30,349 bases of DNA from an uncultured Collinsella sp. (GTDB taxonomy: Bacteria; Actinomycetota; Coriobacteriia; Coriobacteriales; Coriobacteriaceae): contig CAAENI010000084.1 of the NCBI GenBank assembly GCA_900757285.1, positions 1 through 30,349 of the forward strand. Reading direction: 5' to 3'. The notes beneath the pieces were generated by a model. That model did not search any database and was not told the DNA's origin. It saw only the letters and a list, made by a program, of their open reading frames with translations. Shown piece after piece: positions 1 to 6,900 of the stretch. Position 1 is the stretch's first letter; every line of letters starts with the position of its first letter. The position numbers and the translations under genes are program-made.

Positions 1-80
1 AATGCGACTTTTTTATTTTCAATTTCTTCCTTTATCAGACTTCCTACACTTGAAAAGTGAGAACATAAAAACAGTTTCAT
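1..80 (-). CDS. Peptidase S51-like protein, N-terminal fragment cut by the window edge
   Basis: The minus strand from 80 down to 1 encodes the first 26 residues of a protein beginning MKLFLCSHFSSVG and continuing SLIKEEIENKKVA, with no stop before the edge. A near-perfect ribosome binding site (AAAGGAGG, 87-94) sits 6 nt upstream of the ATG, so the start is well supported even though the fragment is short. From memory, this start resembles small cytoplasmic type 1 glutamine-amidotransferase-like / peptidase S51 (PepE-like) proteins of Firmicutes; the catalytic Ser and His would lie outside the window. The fragment and its upstream region are clearly AT-rich, unlike the GC-rich genes to the right, which suggests acquisition from a low-GC donor. 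The gene being real is fairly safe; the family name is moderately safe. Confidence 0.65.
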   Translation of the reverse strand, partial: MKLFLCSHFSSVGSLIKEEIENKKVA

Positions 81-86
81 CAATAT

Positions 87-94
87 CCTCCTTT
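87..94 (-). promoter_or_regulatory. Strong ribosome binding site for the S51-like gene
   Basis: The plus strand reads CCTCCTTT here, which is AAAGGAGG on the minus strand, 6 nt from the ATG whose A is at 80. It is the main evidence that the short open frame running off the left edge is a true gene start. Confidence 0.75.
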
Positions 95-216
95 ATGTAT
101 AAATTCTTATTTGTTGAACTAAGCCGTGTATACCATACTCTCCAATGAAAGAACGCCCTAATATAGCGAAATTTTGCCGTTTTCCTGCGTACGTGCGTAC
201 ACACTCCACAGGAATT

Positions 217-267
217 CTAAGGTGCCTGCCCCCTTAGCACACGGACTTTGGAACAAAGTCTAGTGTG
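217..267. repeat. Two adjacent inverted repeats (REP-like) in the left intergenic region
   Basis: The first palindrome has arms CTAAGG (217-222) and CCTTAG (232-237) around the loop TGCCTGCCC. The second has arms CACAC/GTGTG (238-242 and 263-267) and GACTTTG/CAAAGTC (244-250 and 254-260) around the loop GAA. The first loop resembles the TGCCTGT loops of the two strong terminators at 545-585 and 8205-8245. There is no T-run after either, so they are not simple terminators. A REP or other short palindromic repeat family is an inference. The 81-594 gap holds no convincing gene; apart from the ribosome binding site at 87-94, I see only this and the four hairpins listed next. Confidence 0.5.
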
Positions 268-344
268 TTACGCCTTGCCAGAGGTGTACAGGCTCCCGGT
301 ATGCACGTACGAAGCAATTGCCATCAATGCGCTATATAAGTGGC

Positions 345-373
345 GATCAAGTTCGCATAAAGCGACCTTGATC
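345..373. repeat. Perfect-armed hairpin with one mismatch
   Basis: Arms GATCAAG (345-351) and CTTGATC (367-373) continue inward, after one T/C mismatch, with T-A and CGC/GCG pairs, leaving a 5-nt loop. This makes about 11 pairs in 29 nt. It has no adjacent T-run on either strand and no known identity; it is one of five hairpins in the gap left of gldA. Confidence 0.45.
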
Positions 374-385
374 CCGCAAAACAAA

Positions 386-420
386 AGGCAGGATACCATC
401 ACCACGATGATACCCTGCCT
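386..420 (-). terminator. Terminator-like hairpin on the minus strand
   Basis: The arms are 386-400 and 406-420 (outer part AGGCAGG/CCTGCCT). The two non-Watson-Crick positions are A/C on the plus strand but become G-U wobble pairs in minus-strand RNA, and a minus-strand T-rich tract TTTTGTTTTG follows (plus 377-386). Both features say the hairpin works for leftward transcription, as a further terminator behind gldA or the end of a short leftward RNA. Confidence 0.55.
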
Positions 421-481
421 CTGTTCGTTCCTGTTTGCCGTTCCGAGTAGTCCTTCCGCAGAATTTCCGATAAACAAAAAA

Positions 482-523
482 CGTACCCGAACCCTTTCTC
501 GTAAAGAATCGGGTTCGAGTACG
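482..523 (-). terminator. Terminator-like hairpin on the minus strand
   Basis: Arms CGTACCCGAACCC (482-494) and GGGTTCGAGTACG (511-523) differ at one position, which is a G-U wobble only in minus-strand RNA. The minus strand continues with TTTTTTGTTT (plus 472-481). The 16-nt loop is long for a terminator. It lies directly beyond the stronger gldA terminator at 545-585. Confidence 0.55.
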
Positions 524-544
524 AACTGAATGCTGGAGCAATAA

Positions 545-585
545 AAAACCACCACAAAGGTGCCTGTCCCCTTTGTGGTGGTTTT
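545..585 (-). terminator. Strong intrinsic terminator of gldA (shared cassette)
   Basis: There is a perfect 16-bp stem, AAAACCACCACAAAGG (545-560) and its complement (570-585), around the loop TGCCTGTCC. It starts 9 nt after the gldA stop, and the minus strand continues as a T-run (TTTTTTAT with the arm end). The same 16-nt arms recur at 8205-8244 behind an unrelated glycosyltransferase gene. Confidence 0.88.
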
Positions 586-594
586 GGGCCAGTT

Positions 595-1677
595 CTAGAG
601 TGTGTGGCCGTAGGTGTTGGCAGCCTTGATGGCGGCGTCGAACTTTTCGTCGGTGAAGGGCTCCGGGTTGCCTTGCTTCCATTCGTTGGTGGCGTGCGCG
701 TACTCGCACAGGGCAGGGATATCAGCCTCGGAAAGCCCGACCTGCTCAAGCGTCACGGGCAGGCCCATCTGATTGTTAAAGGCGGCGTAGCGCTCAAGGT
801 TCTCGGTATCGCCCGTATAGGCGAACAGTACCAGCACACCCAGGCTTACGACCTCGCCGTGCAGGTAGGAGCCCTCGCGCGGAATGCTGCAGGAAGCGTT
901 GTAGAACGCGTGCGCCACGCTCGAGTTGTAGTAGTAATCGTTTTGGTTGGTCAGGTTGGAGACGTAGCCCGTGTTGACCACGATGTCGAGCGCGATCTGC
1001 TTGACGGCTTCGGTCGACTGGTCCTGGCGCACGTCCTCAAGACCCTGGACGCCAAAGGTAAACAGCGGCTCGGAGCAGGTGTGGGCGAGTGCTAGGCCAA
1101 GGCCTGCCGTGTGCTCCAGGTTGCCGGCGCTCGTGGCGTACTCGACCTCGGGCTGCTTGGACAGGGCATCACCCACGCCGGCCCAGAAGTACTCCGCCGG
1201 AGCCTCGGCGATGATCTTGGGGTTGATAAAGATATGCGCAGGTCGGTTAGGGTACGAATAGCCCTCGAGCGAGCCGTCGTCGTTGTAGACAACGGCAATG
1301 GCGGTCGCGGCGGAGCAGTTGGAACAGATCGTCGGGACGGTGAAGACGATCTTCTTGAGCTCAATGGCAGCGGTCTTCACGGTGTCGAGCGCCTTGCCGC
1401 CGCCGCATGCGATGAGCACGTCGGCTTCCTGGCAGGCAGGGGAGTTTACGACCTTGGCGATATTTGCGCGCGTACTGTTGGTGCCGTAGACGCGCGTCTC
1501 CAGAATCTCGACGTCGGTACCTGCCAGCGCAGCTTCGATACCGGGAAGTGCTGCGGCCAGTGCTCGTTTACCACCAATGATGGCGACCTTGGTTGCTCCG
1601 TACTCGGCCAACGCGCCGTGCAGCTCGTCAAAGCAGTCTTCGCCAACGGTATAGTCGCTCATTCCGATCGTGCGCAT
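595..1677 (-). CDS. gldA: GldA/HcxA-family metal-dependent alcohol dehydrogenase
   Basis: This is a 360-residue cytoplasmic NAD(P)-dependent oxidoreductase of the glycerol dehydrogenase-like (iron-containing ADH) family. A Rossmann-type region includes GGGK (about 92-95) for nucleotide binding. The expected metal ligands are all present: Asp170 (GVGDAL), His256 (SVAHAF) and His273 (YLHGEV), at almost the same spacing as in Bacillus glycerol dehydrogenase. Length fits the family. I start at the ATG with A at 1677, giving MRTIGMSDY, because AAGAAGA lies about 5 nt upstream; an in-frame ATG at 1737 would add 20 poorly conserved residues. It stands alone on the minus strand, divergent from ileS, with its own terminator. 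The substrate could be glycerol or a 2-hydroxy or 2-oxo acid (HcxA type); the sequence does not decide, so the symbol is tentative. Confidence 0.85.
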   Translation of the reverse strand: MRTIGMSDYTVGEDCFDELHGALAEYGATKVAIIGGKRALAAALPGIEAALAGTDVEILETRVYGTNSTRANIAKVVNSPACQEADVLIACGGGKALDTVKTAAIELKKIVFTVPTICSNCSAATAIAVVYNDDGSLEGYSYPNRPAHIFINPKIIAEAPAEYFWAGVGDALSKQPEVEYATSAGNLEHTAGLGLALAHTCSEPLFTFGVQGLEDVRQDQSTEAVKQIALDIVVNTGYVSNLTNQNDYYYNSSVAHAFYNASCSIPREGSYLHGEVVSLGVLVLFAYTGDTENLERYAAFNNQMGLPVTLEQVGLSEADIPALCEYAHATNEWKQGNPEPFTDEKFDAAIKAANTYGHTL

Positions 1678-1778
1678 AGCAATCTTCTTTCGTTCGATAA
1701 AGTGCTTACAGGTATTTTGCTCCAAGAGAAGGTCCACGGCCGCAAGAAATTTCGAACGTATAAAACCAGTGTTGAGGG

Positions 1779-1807
1779 TTTTTCGCCGGTGCGGAACGTG
1801 CTAGCAT
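1779..1807 (+). promoter_or_regulatory. Candidate promoter of the ileS T-box leader
   Basis: An extended -10 element TGC-TAGCAT (1799-1807) sits 17 bp after a poor -35 TTTTTC (1779-1784). It would start transcription a few bases before the T-box leader. The weak -35 keeps confidence low. Confidence 0.42.
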
Positions 1808-1823
1808 ACTCCGCATAAGCGTT

Positions 1824-2120
1824 GATGGGGACGAGTAGTCGGCCGTCCGCATGCTACAGAGAGCGGGGAGCGTTGAGAACCCGTGCATGCGACCGATGAA
1901 AATCACCCCGGAGCTGCGGTCCCAACGGACGTGCCGCGTAGGTTCGTCTTAGTAGACATCGCCGAGATGGTCGTCGATACAGGCCAGCCGAGTAACGGAT
2001 GCGAGCGCGCTGTAATGCGGGCGAGGGCATCTAAGCTGGGTGGTTAAGCGAAGAGCTTTTGCGGGCACACGGCCCGTTTTGTGGCGCTTCGTCCCAGCTT
2101 GTAGGGACGGGCGCTTTTTT
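1824..2120 (+). ncRNA. Isoleucine T-box riboswitch leader of ileS
   Basis: This is a tRNA-sensing leader upstream of ileS. Visible parts are the AGAGAG stem I motif (1858-1863), a candidate specifier codon ATC (1902-1904, Ile) followed by the usual purine A, and the T-box core GGGTGGTTAAGCG (2038-2050). The antiterminator can be drawn exactly: AAGCTGGG (2033-2040) pairs with CCCAGCTT (2093-2100), AAGCG (2046-2050) pairs with CGCTT (2085-2089), and the bulge TGGTT (2041-2045) exposes TGGT to pair with the ACCA end of uncharged tRNA. Its 3' half overlaps the terminator at 2084-2120, so the two exclude each other. A small hairpin CGGGC/GCCCG (2062-2066, 2072-2076) fills the antiterminator's apical region. 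Uncharged tRNA-Ile should turn ileS on. The exact 5' end is uncertain. Confidence 0.93.
2084..2120 (+). terminator. Regulated terminator of the ileS T-box
   Basis: The 5' arm GCGCTTCGTCCC (2084-2095) pairs with GGGACGGGCGC (2104-2114), partly by G-U pairs, over an 8-nt loop and is followed by six T (2115-2120). The 5' arm is shared with the antiterminator, which is the T-box switch. Confidence 0.9.
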
Positions 2121-2163
2121 GGTGCCCAACGGGCGTGCGCGCCCACGACATGAAAGGGGTACC

Positions 2164-4965
2164 GTGGCAAACGAGTACAAGCAGACGATGAATCTGCCCA
2201 AAACCGGTTTTCCCATGCGTGCCGGTCTTTCCAAGTCCGAGCCCAAGCGACTCAAGGACTGGCAGGACAACAAGGTCTACGAGCAAGTTCTGAAGAAGAA
2301 CGAGGGTCACAAGAAGTTCGTGCTGCACGACGGCCCTCCGTACGCCAACGGTCCGATCCACATCGGCCACGCCATGAACAAGATTTCTAAGGACATGATC
2401 AACCGCTACTGGATGATGCAGGGCTATGAGGTTCCCTACGTCCCCGGTTGGGACTGCCACGGCCAGCCGATCGAGCACAAGGTCGAGGAGAAGCTTGGCA
2501 CCGAGAAGTTCAACCAGACCCCCACGGCCAAGATTCGTGAGCTCTGCAACGAGTTCGCTGTCGAGAACATTGAGCTTCAGAAGGCCGGTTTCCGTCGCTT
2601 GGGCGTGCTCGGCGACTGGGACAACCCCTACCTGACGCTCTATCACCAGCATGACGCCGCCGACATCGAGGTTTTCAAGGCGATGTTCGATAAGGGCATG
2701 ATCTATCGCGGCCACAAGCCGGTTCACTGGTGCAAGCACTGCCACACTGCGCTGGCCGAGGCCGAGATCGAGTACTCCGACGAGACGAGCCCGTCCATCT
2801 TCGTGCGCTTTGAGATGACCTCCAAGCCCGCCGGCCTCGAGGACTTCGACGGCCCGGTCGACTTTATCATCTGGACGACCACGCCGTGGACCATTCCCTC
2901 CGACCAGGCCGTTTCCCTTAAGCCCGGCGCCGCCTACGTCGCCGTTGAGCACGATGGTCGTGCCGAGGTCATGCTCGAGGACCTGGCTCCTAAGTGCTGC
3001 GAGGAGTTTGGCTGGGAGTACACCCCGGTCATGGTCGACGGCAAGCCTTATGTGGTTCCCGCCGAGACCTTCCACCACATCCGCTACAAGCAGCCGATCT
3101 TTGACGGCGTCGAGGGCGTGGCGCTGCTGGCCGATTACGTCGGTGTCGACGACGGTACCGGTATCGTCCACAACTCGCCCGGCCACGGCGTTGACGACTA
3201 CTTTGCCTGCCTCAAGGAGGGCATCACCGACATCTGCATGCCGGTCGATGACGACGGCAAGTTCTACACCGGTGAGGAGTTTGGTACTGGTGGCCCCTTC
3301 AGCGGTATGGATACCGATGAGGCCAACCCGCACATCATCGAGTTCCTGCGCGAGCGCGGCACCCTGGTCCTCGAGAAGAAGATCACGCACAGCTATCCGC
3401 ACTGCTGGCGCTGCAAGCACCCGGTGCTCTTCCGTGCTACCGACCAGTGGTTCGTCTCGATGGACAAGACCGGTTTGCGCGAGCAGGCTGGCAAGGAGGT
3501 CCGTGAGAACGTCAAATGGTATCCGGCCCACGCGGCCAACCGCATTGGCGCCATGGTCGAGCAGCGTCCCGACTGGTGCATCAGCCGTCAGCGCAACTGG
3601 GGCGTGCCTATCCCCAGCTACACCTGCGCCGACTGCGGTGAGAAGGTCATGAACGACGCTACGCTCGACGCCGTCATCAAGCTCTTCCACGAGAAGGGCT
3701 CCGACGCCTGGTTCACCGACGCTCCCGAGAGCTACCTGGGCGAGGCCTGCGTCTGCCCCAAGTGCGGTGGCCATCACCTCAAGGCCGATAAGGACATTCT
3801 TGACGTGTGGTGGGACTCCGGCGTCTCCTGGAAGGCCGTCTGCGAGTACCGTCCCGAGCTGGAGTACCCGGCGGACGTCTACCTCGAGGGCTCCGACCAG
3901 CACCGTGGTTGGTTCCAGAGCTCGCTGCTCACCTCGGTGGGCGCCAACGGCCATGCTCCGTACAAGGCGGTCGTCTCGCAGGGCTTCACGCTCGACGGCC
4001 AGGGCCGTAAGATGTCGAAGTCGCTCGGCAACGTCATCGACCCCAACAAGGTCTGCGACGAGATGGGCGCCGACATCATCCGCCTGTGGGTTGCCTCCGT
4101 CGATACCAGCTCCGACGTGTCCATCGACCACGAGATCCTTGCTCGTACCTCCGATGCCTACCGTCGTTTCCGCAACACGCTGCGCTTCCTGCTCTCCGAG
4201 CTCGAGGGTCAGTTTGAGCCCGAGACCGACGGCGTCGCCTTTGCCGACCTGCTGCCGCTCGACAAGCTCATGGTTGCCCGCCTGACTCAGGTCCAGGCCG
4301 AGGTTGACGACGCCTACTCTTGCTACGAGTTCCCGCGCGCCTACCGTGCGCTCTACGACTTCGTGGTTACCGAGCTCTCTAACGTGTACCTCGACGCCCT
4401 GAAGGACCGTCTGTACTGCGATAAGCCCGGCTCGCTCGAGCGTCGCAGCGCCCAGACCGTGCTTGCCGAGCTCTTCTCGATGCTCATGCGCGACCTGCAG
4501 CCGATCCTGTCCTACACGGTCGACGAGGCCATGGCCTATGCGCCTGCCGGCTGCGTCGATCACCAGAAGTACGCTGCGCTGCTCGATTGGTATAAGTCGC
4601 CCATTACGGTCGACGAGGCCAATGAGTTCGAGGGCGTGCTCGAGGCTTCACTCGAGCTCCGTAGCGCCGTGACCAAGGCCCTTGAGGACGCCCGCTCCGC
4701 CGGTACCTTCACCAAGAGCCAGCAGGTCCGCGTCAAGGCGGTCGTTCCCGCCGAGATGTACGCGCTGCTGACCGGCGACAAGGCCGTCGACCTGGCCGAG
4801 TTCTACATCGTCTCCGATGTTGAGTTGACCCAGGGCGAGGAGCTCTCCGTTGCCATCGAGGCTGCTGAGGGCGAGTGCTGCGACCGTTGCTGGAACTACC
4901 GCACCACCGTCGGCGAGTACAACGGCCACGCTCACATCTGCGAGAGGTGTGCGAACGCTTTGTAG
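2164..4965 (+). CDS. ileS: Isoleucyl-tRNA synthetase
   Basis: This 933-residue class I aminoacyl-tRNA synthetase charges tRNA-Ile with isoleucine in the cytoplasm. The HIGH signature is at about 66-69 (NGPIHIGHAM) and KMSKS at about 616-620. The middle holds the CP1 editing domain, and the C-terminal zinc knuckle reads CCDRCWNY then CERCANAL. Length matches the bacterial, E. coli-like type (about 938). The start is the GTG at 2164 behind GAAAGGGG (2152-2159): the resulting ANEYKQTMNLPKTGFPMR aligns with the E. coli N-terminus, whereas a later ATG at 2188 would cut it. The gap to the ribosome binding site is short (4 nt). Expression is controlled by the isoleucine T-box just upstream. It appears to be a single-gene unit, followed by strong hairpins. 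Confidence 0.98.
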   Translation: MANEYKQTMNLPKTGFPMRAGLSKSEPKRLKDWQDNKVYEQVLKKNEGHKKFVLHDGPPYANGPIHIGHAMNKISKDMINRYWMMQGYEVPYVPGWDCHGQPIEHKVEEKLGTEKFNQTPTAKIRELCNEFAVENIELQKAGFRRLGVLGDWDNPYLTLYHQHDAADIEVFKAMFDKGMIYRGHKPVHWCKHCHTALAEAEIEYSDETSPSIFVRFEMTSKPAGLEDFDGPVDFIIWTTTPWTIPSDQAVSLKPGAAYVAVEHDGRAEVMLEDLAPKCCEEFGWEYTPVMVDGKPYVVPAETFHHIRYKQPIFDGVEGVALLADYVGVDDGTGIVHNSPGHGVDDYFACLKEGITDICMPVDDDGKFYTGEEFGTGGPFSGMDTDEANPHIIEFLRERGTLVLEKKITHSYPHCWRCKHPVLFRATDQWFVSMDKTGLREQAGKEVRENVKWYPAHAANRIGAMVEQRPDWCISRQRNWGVPIPSYTCADCGEKVMNDATLDAVIKLFHEKGSDAWFTDAPESYLGEACVCPKCGGHHLKADKDILDVWWDSGVSWKAVCEYRPELEYPADVYLEGSDQHRGWFQSSLLTSVGANGHAPYKAVVSQGFTLDGQGRKMSKSLGNVIDPNKVCDEMGADIIRLWVASVDTSSDVSIDHEILARTSDAYRRFRNTLRFLLSELEGQFEPETDGVAFADLLPLDKLMVARLTQVQAEVDDAYSCYEFPRAYRALYDFVVTELSNVYLDALKDRLYCDKPGSLERRSAQTVLAELFSMLMRDLQPILSYTVDEAMAYAPAGCVDHQKYAALLDWYKSPITVDEANEFEGVLEASLELRSAVTKALEDARSAGTFTKSQQVRVKAVVPAEMYALLTGDKAVDLAEFYIVSDVELTQGEELSVAIEAAEGECCDRCWNYRTTVGEYNGHAHICERCANAL

Positions 4966-4991
4966 TTACGCGGTTTTACCAAACCGCGTAA
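4966..4991 (+). terminator. Hairpin immediately after the ileS stop
   Basis: A perfect 11-bp stem, TTACGCGGTTT (4966-4976) and AAACCGCGTAA (4981-4991), with a 4-nt loop, starts at the first base after the ileS stop codon. No T-run follows, so it may protect the mRNA 3' end or act as a weak terminator. Confidence 0.55.
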
Positions 4992-5005
4992 CAGGTTGAC
5001 GCTGC

Positions 5006-5104
5006 AAACCCGCCAGAGCGGCAATCTGCCTTTCAGCTTCGGCGGCATGACCAGAAGGTCTATGCCGCCTTGCTTCAAGGCACCTTGCTCGCTCTGGCGG
5101 GTTT
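5006..5104. repeat. 99-nt nested imperfect palindrome downstream of ileS
   Basis: The outer arms AAACCCGCCAGAGCG (5006-5020) and CGCTCTGGCGGGTTT (5090-5104) are a perfect 15-bp match. Inside them GCAA-N3-GCCTT (5021-5032) pairs with AAGGC-N3-TTGC (5077-5088). In the centre GGCGGCAT/ATGCCGCC (5041-5048, 5062-5069) encloses GACC-AGAA-GGTC (5049-5060). The outer arm ends in a T-run (5102-5105), so it could end ileS transcription. The three-tier symmetry exceeds what a terminator needs and recalls REPIN or MITE-type elements; that identity is an inference. Confidence 0.6.
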
Positions 5105-5205
5105 TCGCTGTTGGTAACGAATCATCGGCTATTTCGTTGCTGGTCAATATAAGATATTGATTTGCGTTAAACGTAATTCGATGTTCTTGAGGGTAGGGGA
5201 TTGAT

Positions 5206-5805
5206 TTGGGTCGTACTGGGGATATGACGCCGCCTTTGCGTTGGCGGTTGGGTGTTGCTGGTGGGATGGCGCTGGTTGTGCTGCTTCTTGACCAGCTGAC
5301 CAAGTTTGCGGTTCGTGCCGTGGGCGACGCTTTGCATGTGACCGTCATCCCTGGTGTCATCGACTTTATGTTTGTCCGCAATATCGGTGCCGCCTTTAGC
5401 ATGGGCGAGGGGCATGGCATCGCGTTTGCCGTGCTGGCGTTGGCGGTCATTATCGCTATTTTTGTGTACCTCGTTCGTGCACCCCAGCTTGCCCATCTTG
5501 AGGTTGTGGGCATGGCGATGGTTGCGGGCGGTGCTATCGGTAACGCAATCGATCGTTTGGCCTTTGGCTTCGTGACCGATTTTATTGCCACCACCTTCAT
5601 CGACTTCCCCGTCTTCAATGTGGCCGATATCGGCATTACGGTCGGTGTAGTGCTCGCCCTCTTCGGTTACATGTTCTTGAGCCCCGCGGCCCGTGAGGTC
5701 GATGCGACCGCCGAGCTTAACGCCCGTGATGAGGCCCGCGCCAAGCGCAAGGCTAAACAACGTGGGGAGCGTGCCCGCAAGATTCGTGAAAGGAATGAGC
5801 GCTAA
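5206..5805 (+). CDS. lspA: Lipoprotein signal peptidase
   Basis: This is signal peptidase II, an aspartyl protease of the cytoplasmic membrane that removes the signal peptide of lipid-modified prolipoproteins. Four hydrophobic segments fit the family. The signature blocks are present: VRNIGAAFS (58-66), GNAIDR (112-117), VTDFI with catalytic Asp125, and FNVADI with catalytic Asp141. I use the TTG at 5206 because AGGGGA lies just upstream; the ATG at 5224 is the alternative and would remove six residues. At 199 residues it is about 35 longer than usual because of a very basic C-terminal tail rich in Arg and Lys, probably cytoplasmic. Its TAA overlaps the ATG of rluD by one base, so the two are translationally coupled. 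Confidence 0.95.
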   Translation: MGRTGDMTPPLRWRLGVAGGMALVVLLLDQLTKFAVRAVGDALHVTVIPGVIDFMFVRNIGAAFSMGEGHGIAFAVLALAVIIAIFVYLVRAPQLAHLEVVGMAMVAGGAIGNAIDRLAFGFVTDFIATTFIDFPVFNVADIGITVGVVLALFGYMFLSPAAREVDATAELNARDEARAKRKAKQRGERARKIRERNER

Positions 5806-6818
5806 TGGCCGACATCCATATCCTTGTTGCCGACGATGCCGCTGGTCAGCGTCTTGACGCCTATCTGGGCGCCAATGACGGCTGCCCTACGCGCTCTGCC
5901 TGCGCGCATCTGATTGAGGGTGGGGCCGTAGTGGTCAATGGCGAGACCTGCCTGTCCAAAAAGTACGCCGTGCGAGCCGGTGACCGTATTTCGGTTGATT
6001 TGCCCGAGCCGCACGATCCCACCGATGTGATTCCCGAGGCCATCCCGCTCGACATTCGCTACGAGGACGACTATCTCATCGTGCTCTCCAAGCAGTGCGG
6101 CCTGGTGTGCCATCCTGCGCATGGTCATGAGAGCGGTACGCTCGCGAATGCCCTGGTCTATCACTGTGGTATCGACCATCTGGGCACCGTGCAGGGCGAG
6201 GACCGCCCCGGTATCGTGCATCGTTTGGATCGCGATACCTCAGGTCTTATGCTTGCGGCAAAGGACGACGACACCCAGCGCGCGCTCCAAAATCTTATCC
6301 GTACGCGCACGCTCGACCGCCGCTACATTACGCTCGTTCACGGGCACATCGCCATGGACGAGGGCACCATCAACACCGGTATTGCCCGATCGACGCGCGA
6401 CCGCGTGAAGATGGCGGTTTCGGACGATCCCTTTGCGCGCCAAGCCATCACGACCTTCAAGGTCCTTGAGCGTTTTGATTCCACGCGCTTTGATGACGGC
6501 TACACACTCGTTGAGTGTCACCTGTTTACCGGTCGCACGCATCAGATTCGCGTGCACATGCGCCATATCAACCACGCCTGCGTGGGCGATCCGCTCTACG
6601 GCAAGTGCGATGCACGCGCCGATCAGGGTCTGACCAGGCAATTCCTCCATTCCTGGCGCGTAGCGTTCGATCATCCCGTGACGGGGGAGCGCATTGAGCG
6701 CCGCGACGAGCTGCCGTGGGATCTCGCTGCGGTTCTTGACGACCTGGCCCCGCGTTCGCTTGGTCGCACTGCTGCCGGCGACGAAATCGTACCGCAGCTC
6801 GGCCTGCTCGAAGCCTAG
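5805..6818 (+). CDS. rluD: RluD-family 23S rRNA pseudouridine synthase
   Basis: This 337-residue enzyme isomerises uridine to pseudouridine in RNA, most likely in 23S rRNA. Residues about 1-75 form an S4 RNA-binding domain (QRLDAYLG to RISVDLPE), followed by the RluA-type catalytic domain with GIVHRLDRDTSGL, whose Asp after HRL is the expected nucleophile. The start ATG overlaps the lspA stop as TAATG, and lspA-rluD is a very common bacterial pair. The exact target uridines (RluD versus another RluA-family member) cannot be read from sequence, so the symbol follows convention. No clear terminator follows. Confidence 0.92.
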   Translation: MADIHILVADDAAGQRLDAYLGANDGCPTRSACAHLIEGGAVVVNGETCLSKKYAVRAGDRISVDLPEPHDPTDVIPEAIPLDIRYEDDYLIVLSKQCGLVCHPAHGHESGTLANALVYHCGIDHLGTVQGEDRPGIVHRLDRDTSGLMLAAKDDDTQRALQNLIRTRTLDRRYITLVHGHIAMDEGTINTGIARSTRDRVKMAVSDDPFARQAITTFKVLERFDSTRFDDGYTLVECHLFTGRTHQIRVHMRHINHACVGDPLYGKCDARADQGLTRQFLHSWRVAFDHPVTGERIERRDELPWDLAAVLDDLAPRSLGRTAAGDEIVPQLGLLEA

Positions 6819-6836
6819 CCAGTATTAGGTGGTTTC

Positions 6837-6866
6837 TTGAACGCCCCTAGCCTGCGGTAAGATATA
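6837..6866 (+). promoter_or_regulatory. Candidate promoter of the glycosyltransferase gene
   Basis: TTGAAC (6837-6842) is a good -35. Possible -10 elements are TAAGAT (6858-6863, 15-bp spacer) or GATATA (6861-6866, 18-bp spacer). The start codon at 6901 follows about 35 bp later. Confidence 0.5.
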
Positions 6867-6900
6867 CGGTTGTTTACGTAACGCGTTCCTGGGAGCCTGC

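Noticed and set aside
494..525. A tRNA T-arm-like string (GGGTTCGAGTAC)
   Set aside because: The stem of a T-arm cannot be closed and no acceptor or anticodon arm is found; it is part of the hairpin at 482-523.
248..555. Small open frames on both strands in the gap left of gldA
   Set aside because: They run through the hairpins and terminators, lack ribosome binding sites and have no plausible protein features.
2044..4563. Long open frame antisense to ileS (over 800 codons)
   Set aside because: It mirrors the codon bias of ileS, has no recognisable domain and no ribosome binding site, while ileS has every synthetase motif.
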